Shown: positions 37,107 through 48,500 of the stretch, piece by piece
Layout of the letters: each line of letters starts with the position of its first letter
Numbering within the stretch: the first letter of the stretch is position 1
Origin: Vermamoeba vermiformis
Lineage: Eukaryota; Tubulinea; Echinamoebida
DNA: 64,000 nucleotides
Assembly (NCBI GenBank): GCA_045837725.1
Contig: JBEWZL010000284.1
Location: 1 to 64,000, forward strand
Direction: 5' to 3'
Notes under the pieces: model-generated
The model's input: the letters and a program-made list of their open reading frames with translations, nothing else
Told to the model about the DNA's origin: nothing
Database searches by the model: none
Program-made: the position numbers and the translations under genes

Positions 37107-40062
37107 ATGGCAATGGAGATTGATGACGGGTCTTTGAGCTCTTTTAGTATGGACTCGAACGAATCTCCGCTTGATCTGCTCAATTCGGCTGGTAAATAAT
37201 ATTTTAATTATGAAAATAATACGTATTAATTATGATATAATCGTTAGAAATATCAGCTCGCCCCACAGGCCAAAAAGTAATAAAAAAGCATTTAGACGAT
37301 TGGATCAAGGAAAAAGAGTCCCTGGCGAGTAAAGAAAGCCCAACTAAGAAATTTAAAACTCTTCATAAAAAAGGAATACCCTCATTGCACGTTGAAGAAG
37401 TAAAATCAAATGATCCCAATTTTAAAATGCCTGAAGAGCCCAAGCGCAAGCAAGCAAAGAAGAATGTTACATTCGAAGACAAAACTACAGAAACTAGCTC
37501 CTCCAACGTTAAATCTTTTAAGCAGAAAAAACAGACGAGCCCACAAAAAGATCCCATCCGCACGAACAATACAAACGAAACCACAGAAGAAGAAAAAACG
37601 GCAAACCAAGGGACCAATGAAGGCAATGCTAGATCTCCCGGCAAATCTCCAAAGTCAGAAAACAAGGAAGAGCACACGATCTGTCCGCCAGGCTTCATTA
37701 ACGTTCTGCAATCTCGCATGGTATTTGATTGGTTCAAAGAACTAATGCGGTGTCGCGAAGACTCCATCGGCGTTGGCATGCTGCTCGAGTGCCATTCAAC
37801 TAACTTTCAAAAGAGCCTTTATTTCGTAAGGAAAACACACGTGCCCCCGATCCGCCAACTAACATCGTTTTCTAGAAAACCAAATGTGAAGCTTATGGCG
37901 GTGATTACTCGAAACTATTAATAGGCATAGGGTTCTTATCGTCCAAATCCACCAAGCCCTATTTCTTGCCGTTCCCCAGAGTTGACTCGACGGACGTTTC
38001 CAAGCGGGATGTTGAAGACTTTTTAGTAGAATTCTTTTCATCGCACGTGCCCAAGTTATGCTACAACGTCAAAGAGTGTCTCAAGATCTTGTATCAATGT
38101 GGCTTAGAGTGTAAGTTATACTCTTTGTAACATCGATCCAGGCCTAACGGATGCCGTAGTCCATGCAAAACATCTATTAGACCCGATGATTGCAGCGTGG
38201 CTCTATAACCCTGACATGGAGTCTTTCGAATTCGAGCACGTACTGCGCGTTTTCTTTGCGACACAAGAATCAGCCAAAGAAAACATTGAAAAGTTCCTTC
38301 AGCAGCGCAACCCGACGCCCACAACCATTGGCAAAGTGTTCCTTGAAGATTTGATTATCAATTTCAAATTAATGTCGCGGCTAACTGCGCATCTGAACCA
38401 GTTAGAGTGCTATCAAGTCTTCAAAGATCAAGAGATGCGTGTCGCTCCTCTACTTGCACGTAAGTGCACGAGTCGTTGCGAAGCTCTTTTTAATTATTCA
38501 TTATTAACAGGCATTGAAACTGTGGGTATATTATACAATCGAGACGCTCTTAGCAATCACAAGGCAGAGATTAACGTAAGTCCTCTTGTCTGGGCTACTC
38601 GAGTGCTAATGCCACGTGCAGGCGCGAATCGAGAAGATCAAAACAGACGCACGCAGCAGCGTCGGTTATGAAGTGCCGCTGTCTAGTCCCAAGAAATTAG
38701 CGGAGATCCTCTTTCAGAAGTTGCAATTAGCGCCTGAAGAAAATGCCAACGATGCGTCGAAGAAAAGCAAAAAGAATCACGAGAGCACCGCTGAATCTGT
38801 GTTGATGCAACTCAAAGACAAACACGTACTGCCGGGCCTAATCTTAGAATACCGACACTGGACCAAGCTGTTGTCGACCTTCATTGAATCACTGGAAAAG
38901 AAAGCTGTGTTTGACGAGCACGATAAGACTTTCAAAATCAAAGCGCATTGGGACCAACTAACAGCCACTGGTCGCTTGGCCTCATCCGAACCGGTAAGTT
39001 ACTCGTGCCTCCTGAACTTCTTACATTACTAACTGATGACTAGAACTTGCAAAACTTGCCCAAAGAAGATTATGCCATTTTTGACGGTGACAAGCCTGCG
39101 CGCATGATCAATGTGAGAAACGCGTTTGTCTCACGAGAGGGCTATACGCTCCTGTCAGTGGACTACAGTCAGATTGGTAAGTGTAACGCTTGAGCGCGTG
39201 ACCACGATATTTAACGTTCTTGTAGAGATGAGAATTCTTGCGCACTTATGCGGTGACCCCGCTCTTAACAAGATGATTGTCGCTGGTGAAGATATTCATA
39301 AGGCTGTAGCGTCCATTTGGCTTGGCAAATCTCCGGCACACGTGTCCGATGCTGAACGCGAACAGGCCAAAGAAATAGGCTACGGAATCATATATGGCAT
39401 GGGTACGTAGTCTTGGTAGTATAAGCTAATGGCTTATTATTGTTACCTGTAGGCGCATCGGGTCTCGGACAAAAGTTGAAGATTCCAACACAGCAGGCAC
39501 AAAAGTTGATCCACGACTTCCTCCAGCGGTTCTCAGCTGTTCAAAACTTCGTGCGCCAATCTGTAAATAACTGCAAGAAGAATGGTTCGGTGAAAACCTT
39601 GACGAATAGGCAAGTAGAGCAAATTCGTCTGCGTGCTCGGATCTAACCCTCCTGTTACTAGGCGACGCTTATTTGACAAGATTAACGACCGTTCGAACTC
39701 AACTCTGGCCTCCAAGCAAGAGAGACAATGCGTGAATACAGTCATTCAAGGCACTGCCGCTGATTTGGTAAGTTTACTGATCGTGTCACGCGGTGTCACA
39801 TCCACTGATTTTTCCGTTCCAGGCGAAGCGGACCATGATTGACTTGGATGATATCATATACGCTGACAAGATAGATGCGCGTTTATTAGTTCAGCTGCAC
39901 GATGAGCTTGTCTACGAGGTCAAGCTGGAAGAGGTAGATGTGCTCGTGACAGCAATCAAGAAAGTGGTCGCCAAGAGCGGTGGACTGAAAATCAGCGTTC
40001 CTACTCCTGTAAATATCTCCGTGGGCCAGAGCTTTGGTGCGCTAGTGCCTTACAACAAATAG
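37107..40062 (+). CDS. Family-A DNA polymerase, POLN/POLQ polymerase-domain type
   Basis: Eleven exons (37107-37191, 37248-37825, 37876-38110, 38142-38459, 38511-38575, 38622-38993, 39044-39176, 39226-39402, 39453-39609, 39662-39767, 39823-40062) encode 821 residues. The first 200 residues are charged and disordered. A degenerate exonuclease-like region (LLIGIGFLSSKSTKPYFLPF) and the thumb follow. Motif A is LLSVDYSQI (about residue 590). Motif B is REQAKEIGYGIIYGMG. Motif C is LVQLHDELVYEV (about 768). QGTAADL is also conserved. Insertions before motif A (about 690-790 bp into exon 6) resemble the loops of POLQ/POLN. There is no helicase domain, so the layout matches POLN or the plastid/mitochondrial bypass group. 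A translesion or end-joining role is inferred. Intron 9 has a GC donor (GCAAGT at 39610). Confidence 0.9.
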
Positions 40063-40324
40063 AGCAGATCCAAGTTTGATCCATGCCCTTTTGATGTACG
40101 TATCTTAGCTGGTTGTTAAATATGTTCATAGTGCCTTGTCAATAATACCAAAGCCATAAAGAATCAGTATTTATTAACAAAGTAAGAAGTTGCTAAATTT
40201 AGGTGCGATCTGATCAACAAATGCTGATTTTAAAGATTTTGTTTATTTATTACATGAAGGTGATTAAAATGTACAAAATGCGCTGCTAAACAGACACTAG
40301 CGACTTCGAAGTCATTATGTGGCT
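40063..40324. other. 3' intergenic stretch
   Basis: Short convergent interval between the polymerase gene (plus) and the 54-residue frame (minus). No exon seen. Confidence 0.4.
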
Positions 40325-40489
40325 TCATTTACCAGTGTTCGATCCAGTTCTGGATTGATAGTTCCAGTACTTCTGAACGTTCTCAGGAGCTTTAGGAGTG
40401 CCTTTGCGTACTCGAGTAGCCTCAGGATGCATCCAGAACATAGTAGTCTTAGTTACTGCTTTGGTGGCGGAAATATTGATCGAGTTCAT
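40325..40489 (-). CDS. Small basic protein of 54 residues, unknown
   Basis: A single-exon frame starts at ATG 40489 and stops at 40325. It begins MNSINISATKAVTKTTMFWM, continues HPEATRVRKGTPKAPENVQK and ends YWNYQSRTGSNTGK. The composition (Trp, Tyr, Pro, balanced Lys/Arg) looks coding, and the flanking DNA is AT-rich and empty. The Ser/Thr/Lys-rich N-terminus could be a mitochondrial presequence, and the size recalls small respiratory-complex subunits, but I recognise no family. It could also be the last exon of a longer gene. Confidence 0.5.
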   Translation of the reverse strand: MNSINISATKAVTKTTMFWMHPEATRVRKGTPKAPENVQKYWNYQSRTGSNTGK

Positions 40490-40975
40490 TGCGCGTAAGT
40501 TCAAACTGCTTCTAGTTGTTACTTGAAAGTTATTACAATTAACAGTTCTGCTTTGTATTTATTTTATTCAATTTACGATTAAATCTCATTTTATCAATTT
40601 TATTTAAGGTCCTACAATGCGAGCATGATATTTCGTGGATAACACAACACCAAAACGATACCAAAAACACCTTTGTTTTCCTAACCTCGCGATATCTCTT
40701 GGTCTCTAATATCTTTAGCCTTTTATGGTAGAATTGTATCTTCTCGACAATACGTTAATCCATCATCGCGTTATGTCCATCGCACTGCGATTTCTCATGG
40801 TACGTTAGTAAATATCAATGGCCATATCTAGAAGCTATAACCTAATACAATAGGTAGAAATGAGTCTGCTGCAGTATTCCCATCAGAATTATTCGCGTAT
40901 TGATGTTGGTAGCGCCGTTGTTATCTATGTTTAGTCGTTTAGCGGTTTGCAAACATTACAGTAGTCAAATCGTAC
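40490..40975. other. Stretch without recognised gene
   Basis: About 0.49 kb with no exon on either strand. The minus strand downstream of the sugar-dehydrogenase fragment was searched for its next conserved blocks (the helix and strand units that normally follow), and none were seen. Confidence 0.45.
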
Positions 40976-41475
40976 CTGTTAGTCTTATTAATCTTTGGTG
41001 TGTAGGTTGCGTTGGAGGTTCATCAGGAGGTCCGTAAATCGGATCTACAACGTAGGTAGCGAAAACATAAGGATTCGCTGCGAAATTTGGCGCGGTCGTC
41101 AAGCCAATTAGTCCTTTGTCACCTACAATAACCGTTAGTATTATTCGCTAAAATTCTGTCATATTCCGTACCTGCATTTTGAAATTCATCTGAAAGGTCT
41201 AGCCAAAGGCGTTTTTCTTTTTGCAAGTCGAGCCAGTAGATCTGACCGTCTTTGTTTCCTATAAACGCCTTTCGAGTGTTATCCGTAAACGCTACTGACA
41301 CAGGATTTCCAAGGCCGCCAACAACCAGTTCATCAACAAACAAGTTGACATCTGGATTCGCTTGCGCTGGTTTGCCAGTGCCACGAATGGCACCGCCTGG
41401 ACCATCGCTGTTATAGCACGGACACGGATAGTTAGCCGGATAATTAGCGATGTTGCAGTTTCCCGAGGCGGAGCG
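40976..41475 (-). pseudogene. Fragment of PQQ-type sugar dehydrogenase (GSDH/HHIP-like)
   Basis: Two exon-like blocks (41172-41475 and 40976-41122) join in phase across a GT-AG intron. They read GNCNIANYPANYPCPCYNSD, then VDELVVGGLGNPVSVAFTDN, NKDGQIYWLDL, and DKGLIGLTTAPNFAANPYVF followed by ATYVVDPIYGPP. This is the first one or two blades of a glucose/sorbosone dehydrogenase-type propeller (compare the DEGLLGIAFHPDF pattern). Nothing before 41475 supplies a start or signal peptide, and nothing after 40976 supplies the remaining blades, so the gene is about a quarter of normal length. The first block overlaps the predicted last exon of the neighbouring short gene in another frame. It is most likely a decayed fragment, or a gene truncated by rearrangement. 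Confidence 0.62.
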
Positions 41476-41967
41476 CTGCACAAGCAGGGGAGGAAGTGAA
41501 TTCAACACCAACCTTGATTATCAGTAATTACTATCACCTTGTTCCCCAGTATTAGAACCTCGTAAACCTTGCTTAAACTTGATATATTTGTCCAAGTTGC
41601 GTTGGATTCGCTGTTTTTGTTTTTGGGTAACTCGACAGTCGGGTTCATTTACTTTAGTACCGTTCCAATGTTCGCTTACTGCTTTTTCTAAAATTTTTAG
41701 CCTTCGAGAGGACTAAATAATGAACGAATATTAATAATTGGATTTCGAATTTCAATATTTTCGGAATTATGTTATTACCTTTCTCTTAGCCTTTTGTTGA
41801 TTCTCGAACTCATATAATCGAATAGTGGCATCTATTAAATTATTTTTAAGCTCGTCCTCTTTGGTTGCATCCCTATTTGCGACAAATGCATCGATCGCAT
41901 CTAGCTGCTTTATATTTATTATAGAATATTCGTCGAATGTTTTGTCGTCGAATGTTGTGTCAGCCAT
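41444..41967 (-). CDS. Short helical protein, unknown function
   Basis: Two solid exons (41779-41967 and 41538-41712) begin MADTTFDDKTFDEYSIINIK and continue to QKQRIQRNLDKYIKFKQGLR. A third short exon (41444-41475) is required by phase and gives ALRLGKLQHR and a stop, 131 residues in all. The protein is acidic then basic and wholly helical, with no membrane segment. The third exon shares DNA with the sugar-dehydrogenase fragment read in a different frame, so a chimaera formed by the rearrangement is possible: the original 3' end may have been lost. Exons 1 and 2 are fairly secure, the end is not. Confidence 0.5.
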
Positions 41968-42015
41968 TGTTGCCACTTTATTATCGGTATCAATTAATTA
42001 CAACACTGGCAGGAT

Positions 42016-42439
42016 CTACTTCTCGACGAAGCACTTGGCACTGTTGAAGAACTGAGTCCAAAAACATTCCTTTTCCACAGGCTGTTCTGGTCGAGTCTCA
42101 GGAATGCGCAACATAGTACCATTTGTTACATGTTGCAGTATTCTGTTCTTGATGTTGAATTGCAGCTCCGTGTGCCATGTCGGAAGATCTTTGGGCAGTG
42201 GCATGCTCCAGAGCTCGGTGCACGTTTTCGGCATCCAAAACACGCAGCACGCTGGCTTGTGCGTAGTAATAGATGTTACGATCTGGGTCATATCTGGACA
42301 AGCTCACATCGCCACTGGATGTACTGATCGAGCCTGAAAAAGTGGACCAGTCAACGACGTGTGGACTGGTACAAGCTCTCTGTCGATGATAATCCTTTCT
42401 CTTAAGAAAAGTGAGACGTTGCAACGGCTGTTCGGACAT
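42016..42439 (-). CDS. Small protein of 123 residues, unknown
   Basis: Two exons (42308-42439 and 42016-42255) separated by a 52-bp intron with a GTGAGC donor and an AAG acceptor. The N-terminal part starts MSEQPLQRLTFLKRKDYHRQ. The C-terminal part contains CTELWSMPLPKDLPTWHTEL and ends in FWTQFFNSAKCFVEK. Without splicing the first frame runs to 42098 with a less protein-like end, so the intron is preferred. Three Cys and several Trp suggest a folded domain. No family is recognised. It is divergent from the Rho gene, with 86 bp between starts. Confidence 0.55.
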
Positions 42440-42525
42440 TCAATGCAATGGCGATGTCTTTGAAAGACCACTGTACTTTTTACTGTCCAAATTTAAAACC
42501 CTTTTACGTTAAGCAGTAGAACACA
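42440..42525. promoter_or_regulatory. Very short bidirectional promoter
   Basis: Only 86 bp lie between the divergent ATGs at 42439 (minus) and 42526 (plus). Promoters and 5' leaders of both genes must share this space. Confidence 0.45.
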
Positions 42526-45500
42526 ATGCTACAAGCTGTAAAATTTACTCTGCTCGGAAATAGAGCAGTAGGCAAGGTAAATACCCAAATTACATTTAGA
42601 TCTCGCGAGCTCCCGACGAGGATTTAATAATATTATTATATTTAGACGTGTTTGATCTTCACTTATAAAGATGGTGCCTTTCCAAGTGACCCTATTCAAT
42701 CGGTAAGTTATTCAGTGAATTTTTAATTTTTTAAATTCAATTTCGATAAACTAACCCATTTTAAAGGGCACAGAAGGGTACGAGGTTAAAGATGTAAGTA
42801 ATAAAATTCAAAAATAATTAGATTAATTAACGAAACCAGGTAACTTTCGCCAATAAGCCAATACATCTCACTTTGTGGGATACATTCGGAGGAGATGACG
42901 ATGGTAAGTATTAAATACCAACTTTTACATTTCTTCGAACTGTTTAATCTGAAATTTTCGATTAAGGTGTGGATCGGTATCGTCGGCTCTTTTACACTGA
43001 CACAGGCACGTATTGAACAAACTAAAAAGTATTCAAATAATGCTAAATTACTCGTTAGATGTATTCATAGTATGCTTCTCAATAATCAACCGAAAGAGCT
43101 TTGCAGAAGTGGAAAACCGGGTAATAATTATTATTAATTCCTATGCATTCGCATATTAATATTACATCATTATAGTGGGTGCCTGATCTTAAGAAGTATT
43201 GGAACGTGCCGTTCATTATTGTAGGTACTGTAGTGAGTCGTCCGAGTAAATAATGAGGCGTGGTATTCAGTGTAAGATAAGGCTTAACAAGCCTGATTTT
43301 TATTTAGGTATACAAATACAGTTTATCAACCGACGGAATCACATCTGTGAATCCGCAGCACGTGGAGTGTAGATCTACTCCACTACATTCCTCCCTTCTT
43401 TTAATTGCTCCCCTATATTAGAGTGGTCAGCTCTATCTTCGACGCTGTGCGTCTTGAATCTCGACGTCAAATGTCTCTTCGAAATTTGCTAGACACGTTC
43501 TTAAAAAGTCAATGAACTCGTCATGATTTTTAAGAGCGGTAATTTGTCTTGCAAAATTTCTTATTCTGTTACTACCGGTAATATTAGGTGAAGTAAAGAT
43601 ATTCTTTAATTCCTTTTTGACAGGTGCTATATTTAGCGACGGATCCTTATCACGATATTGAACATAAACGTCGACAAGAGCATTATATAGCTCCTTTTTA
43701 TGTAAAGGTTCGTTCCACGTTTCAATAAACTCTGATTTCGGAATTTCAACCGGTGGATTTGGTGCGATATTTTCAGAATAGAATTGTGGTAATTTTTCCT
43801 TTACTGGTTCGACTTTATTCTCTACCTTAGGGTAGTGAATATCATGTATTCGGCGTTTAACGTCCTTAATTAGAGGTTTTAATTCGTTGTTATTCATTTC
43901 CTCCCTTCTTTTAGTTAATGATGCTTTTAACGCCTCTAGTTGATCAATATTACCAGATTCATCTATAATTTTGCGAATAATATCGCTATCCGATAATATT
44001 GGTTCATAATCTGTCATTGGAATATCGACGAAATTCGGATCTGGTACTGGAACTATGTCCTCGACCTGATTCGTAATTTCGCGCATTACTGGTAGCTCTA
44101 CGTATTGTTTCTCTCCTCTTTCAACGGCAGGGTCAAAACTGTCGTTCTCGTGTAATGAGACGAATTCTTTAGGAGTACCAAGCACTGAGGTACACGGTTT
44201 TAGGCGGTCTACGTGCACTGTCTGCTTGAGTGTCGTACCATCTGGTTTCATTAATCGATAGTTAACGGGACCTACTATCTCTTTAATCCAGTACGGTCCT
44301 GACCATGGTATACTAAGCTTTAATTTAGGTGCGTCAACACCTCGTGCCGGCCAGTAAAACCACACTCGTTCACCCAACTCGTATGAAACATCTCTTCGAT
44401 TAAGGTTATAGTACTCCGTCTGTCTTTCACGAGCGAGTTTGAGTCTATTCGAAACATCTGCGTGCATGTTTTTAATTCTTTCCTTAATGGCTTCGAGACC
44501 ATTCTTACTACTCGTTAACAATTCTAATGACACATCGGGAAACTTAAAGTCAACCAACGGGCGCGGTGAATATGTTCTTAATAACTCGAACGGCGAGTAG
44601 CCAGTTGAGGTATGTGGTGTGTCTCGGTATGCGTATTGTACGAAGGGTAAGAACAAATCCCAATCACCTTGGTTGTCATGTACGTACATCGATAGCATTA
44701 CGCACAACGTGTGGTTAAACCTCTCAGTTAAACCATTAGTTTGCGGATGATACGATGTCGAAGGAGCATGTTTCACTCCTGACGCTTCAGCTAGCGCCTT
44801 AAATACTTGACTCATGAATTGTGAACCACGGTCGGAGATTATTCTCGACATGGGTCCATATTCTAACAACACTTTCAAGAATTTCTTCGCTACTGTTAAC
44901 GCAGTAATATCTTTTAAGCGGAAGCAAATAGGGAATTTCGTAAAATAGTCAGTGAAGACTAGAATGTATCTATATTTACGTGGTGTCATCGGTAACGGTC
45001 CGAGAATATCAACTCCTACTATATCGAACGGGTGTTTCGCTTCGATGGCTTGCATTTTTCCTGCTTTCAAGACTCGTGGGGTCTTCTTAGCGATACACTT
45101 TACGCAACTGCGCACGTGATCACTAATTGATTTGTACATTTTCGGCCAAAAATATCTTGATGCGATCAAATCGAATGTCCTTTGAATACCTTGATGGGCA
45201 CCCAATGGATCATTGTGGAAATAATGCAATATTTCTTCACGATACTGTTCTGGTACTACGAGTCGAAGTCCAGCTGTCACTGAATGTTTTCGTTGCGGAT
45301 AGTATCCGTGATACAATACTCCATCAACCATGCAGTACAGTTCTGATTCAACTAGTATTCTCTTTGCGACGCGTCTATTATTGGGTAAGTGATCGTCTTT
45401 CAGATACGCAATAATTTTTCGCAATGTACGATCTTTGCTTTGCAATTTTGCTAATTCCTTCGGATCAACAGTATCAGCGAATGTATCGTAGGATTGAATA

Positions 45501-48500
45501 AGGTTAACGGGTAGTCTTGATAACCCGTCAGCGTTTGCGTTCTGTGCTCCCGGTCGCGCTATCACGTCAAAGTGATAATCGCTCAGTGTCATTCTCCATC
45601 GTGCGACTCTACCGTTATGATTTTTGAACGAATCAATATGCTCTAACGGTTTGTGATCAGTCATCACGACGAATTTCTGACCGTATAAGTACGCACGAAA
45701 GTGTTTAATACTCTCGACCATTGCTAAACACTCTCGTTCCATGATAGCGTATTTCCTTTCACTATCGGAGAATTTCTTTGAGAAGTACGCGATGGGATGT
45801 TCACTATTGTCGTAGTATTGAGTTAATACTCCTCCCATCCCATAGTCACTCGCATCCACTTGTAGAACGAACGAAACGTTCAATCTTGGGTACGCAAGGA
45901 CTGGTTGTTTCGCTAACGCTTTCTTTAACCTGTTAAATGACCGTCTGACATCACTATCAATACAAAAAGGTGCATTCTTACGCAATAATTCGGTTAACGG
46001 TCGACTTATGCTGGCATAACCACGAATAAATCGCCTGTAATAACCTGTCATTCCTAGAAATGCTTTGACATCAGTAACGCTTTGCCATAAATCGATATCT
46101 AACTTGTTAATCGCTTCAATCTTTGTCGGATCTGGCGACACGCCGTTGAAATCAATCTTATGTCCTAGGTACGTAGTACTATCTTCACCGAACGAACACT
46201 TGGAACGTTTCAGTTTCAAATTAGCGTTTCTTAGTCTATCAAATACACATCTAAGATGGACCATGTGTTCTTCGAAAGTTCGTGAGAAAATCAAAATATC
46301 ATCGATATATACGAGACACATTTTCCAATTCAATCCTGCTAGTACCAAGTTCATTAAACGTTGGAATGTCGCTGGCGCATTCGTTAGGCCAAACGGCATC
46401 ACGTTATATTCGTAAGAGCCTTCCTCCGTTATGAAAGCTGTCTTTTCTTTATCTTCTTCAGCTACTGCGATTTGATAATAGGATTGAACCAAATCGAGCG
46501 TAGTGAAATATTTCATGCCATCAAGACGTTCTAAAACATCTTCGATGCGCGGAATTGGGTACACATCTTTCTTCGTTACGCTATTCAGCTGTCGATAATC
46601 GACGCAGAATCGTTTAGTACCGTCTTTCTTTTGTACTAGCAGAATTGGACTAGACCATGGTGAACTCGATGGTCTTATAATACCAGCTTCGAGTGAGTCT
46701 TGTATATACTTCGATACGAAAGCCTTTTGACTTATTGGCATCCAATAAGCTCGTTGTTTGCGAGGTGGGCCGTCAGTATAAATTCTATGCGTAACTAGCG
46801 GCGTAGTTGATCTAATATCAACGGAAAACAGATCTTTATATTCCTCTAGGAATTCGATCATGATCTTTCTCTGTTCTTCTGTTAACCGTTTCGCAATTCC
46901 CGAACTAGAAGGTTCATCAACCGGCTTGGAATTAGAATGGGCGTCTTTGATAGAGGTTACCCTCTCATTCGAATCTTTCAAACGCATTTTCTCAATTTTC
47001 CGAGTCAGTTTCAGAACTTTGCGTCGAATCTTACGGGGCATATCATCTGGTGATTTATCACTCTTTGATGTATCTACGTAAGCAGAATCAGTATTTCTAC
47101 TATCATCAGTGGTTTTGACACTGTTCGACGAATCATTCGGCTTCGCAGCATTAGTCTTTTCTTCAAGGGCATCGAGCGTCAGAGCCTCTCCTTTCTCATC
47201 GCACCATATCTTTACATTATCTGACGCATATGCTATTGGTAGATTGCCCGAGATACTCAAACAAACGTTATGCGAAGTATTGGTGATAAAGACATCGACG
47301 TAACCATCTTTGACAGTCCGTAATTGCAACGGTACTTGTCCATGTGAGAGTTTGAACTTCGTCGATTCTATCAAATAATCACCATCTTTAACTACACCTT
47401 TAACCTTTGCTTTCACGTTCATTCCTGAAAGCGGTTTAATTACAGCTCGTTGTACTGACATTACGAGTTGACTAGGCGGTTCTACCAACGCCGTAGTCAC
47501 TCTGTTCGATGTTCCCTTTAGCACCTCGTCGGCCTTATCACTTACACCGGGTCGACTAAGCTCCTTTCGGGGCCAGATAACCTCGCCTTCGCACACAATG
47601 CGAGCTCCAGCAGCATAGAGTACGTTAGTCCCAATGATAAGTGGGAACGAAATTTCGGGTACGTACAAAGCGTACACTCTGATTGGCGTTGCCACCAATT
47701 GGATTGTGATATCCACGAATCCTTTGACGGGCATTAGCTCGTCGTTAGCGGCTTTAATCATATGCCCGCTATCAGTAGAAGTCACGACCAAGTTCAAAGA
47801 GTCAACAAGCTTTTTATTTATCACTGTTACAGCAGCACCAGTATCGATAAGAGCTCTCGGTACTGTGCTTCCATTCACGACCACTTTCGCTTCAGCGACA
47901 TTGCTAACAGTGCCTTTTGGAACAGTTATCGTTGACAAAGTCGCGACAATGAAAGGGTTGTCTTCGTCAGTTGACTCTTCTGACTCGGTCGAATCGAGTC
48001 AGTCATCTCTCTTTCTCTTTCCAAGGTAAGGGCGATCACGATCATCATAATGACGATCTTGGTGACCTCCGCGACCTCCTTGGCCATAGCCATCACGGCG
48101 ATCTTGGTGTCCTCCGTGACCACCTCGACCTCCTCTGCCACCTCTGCCACCTCTGCCGCCTCTACCACCGCGAGTACCGGTTCTACAGTCTCTCGCGAGA
48201 TGGTTCCTGCCGCCGCACTTGAAACAGACGCCTGCATTTCGGAGTGCGTTAAGCATCTCAACGAAGTTAGGCACTGCATCTGTCTCATCTTGTTCCGTGT
48301 AGACTTCAAGTTGCGGTTGAGGGGCTTGCACGACGTTCACCTTGGCGGGGGCTGGAGCTGGCGCGTCGATGAGCTTGAGGTTCTCGTGGTCAACGACCCA
48401 TTGTGTCATGGCCTCGTAGGACTCGAGTCGATCCAGGTTGAGTTCAGCTTGGGCACGCATCGCTGGCGGTAACTTGTCCAAGAGTAACAAGATCTTGGTT

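Noticed and set aside
37107-40062. Full-length POLQ with helicase
   Set aside because: Upstream DNA encodes an unrelated NmrA-like protein and the N-terminus is a disordered stretch, so no helicase domain is present here.
48000-48222. Plus-strand open frames rich in His/Asp/Leu within the gypsy element
   Set aside because: They are antisense to the Gly/Arg-rich tail of Gag.
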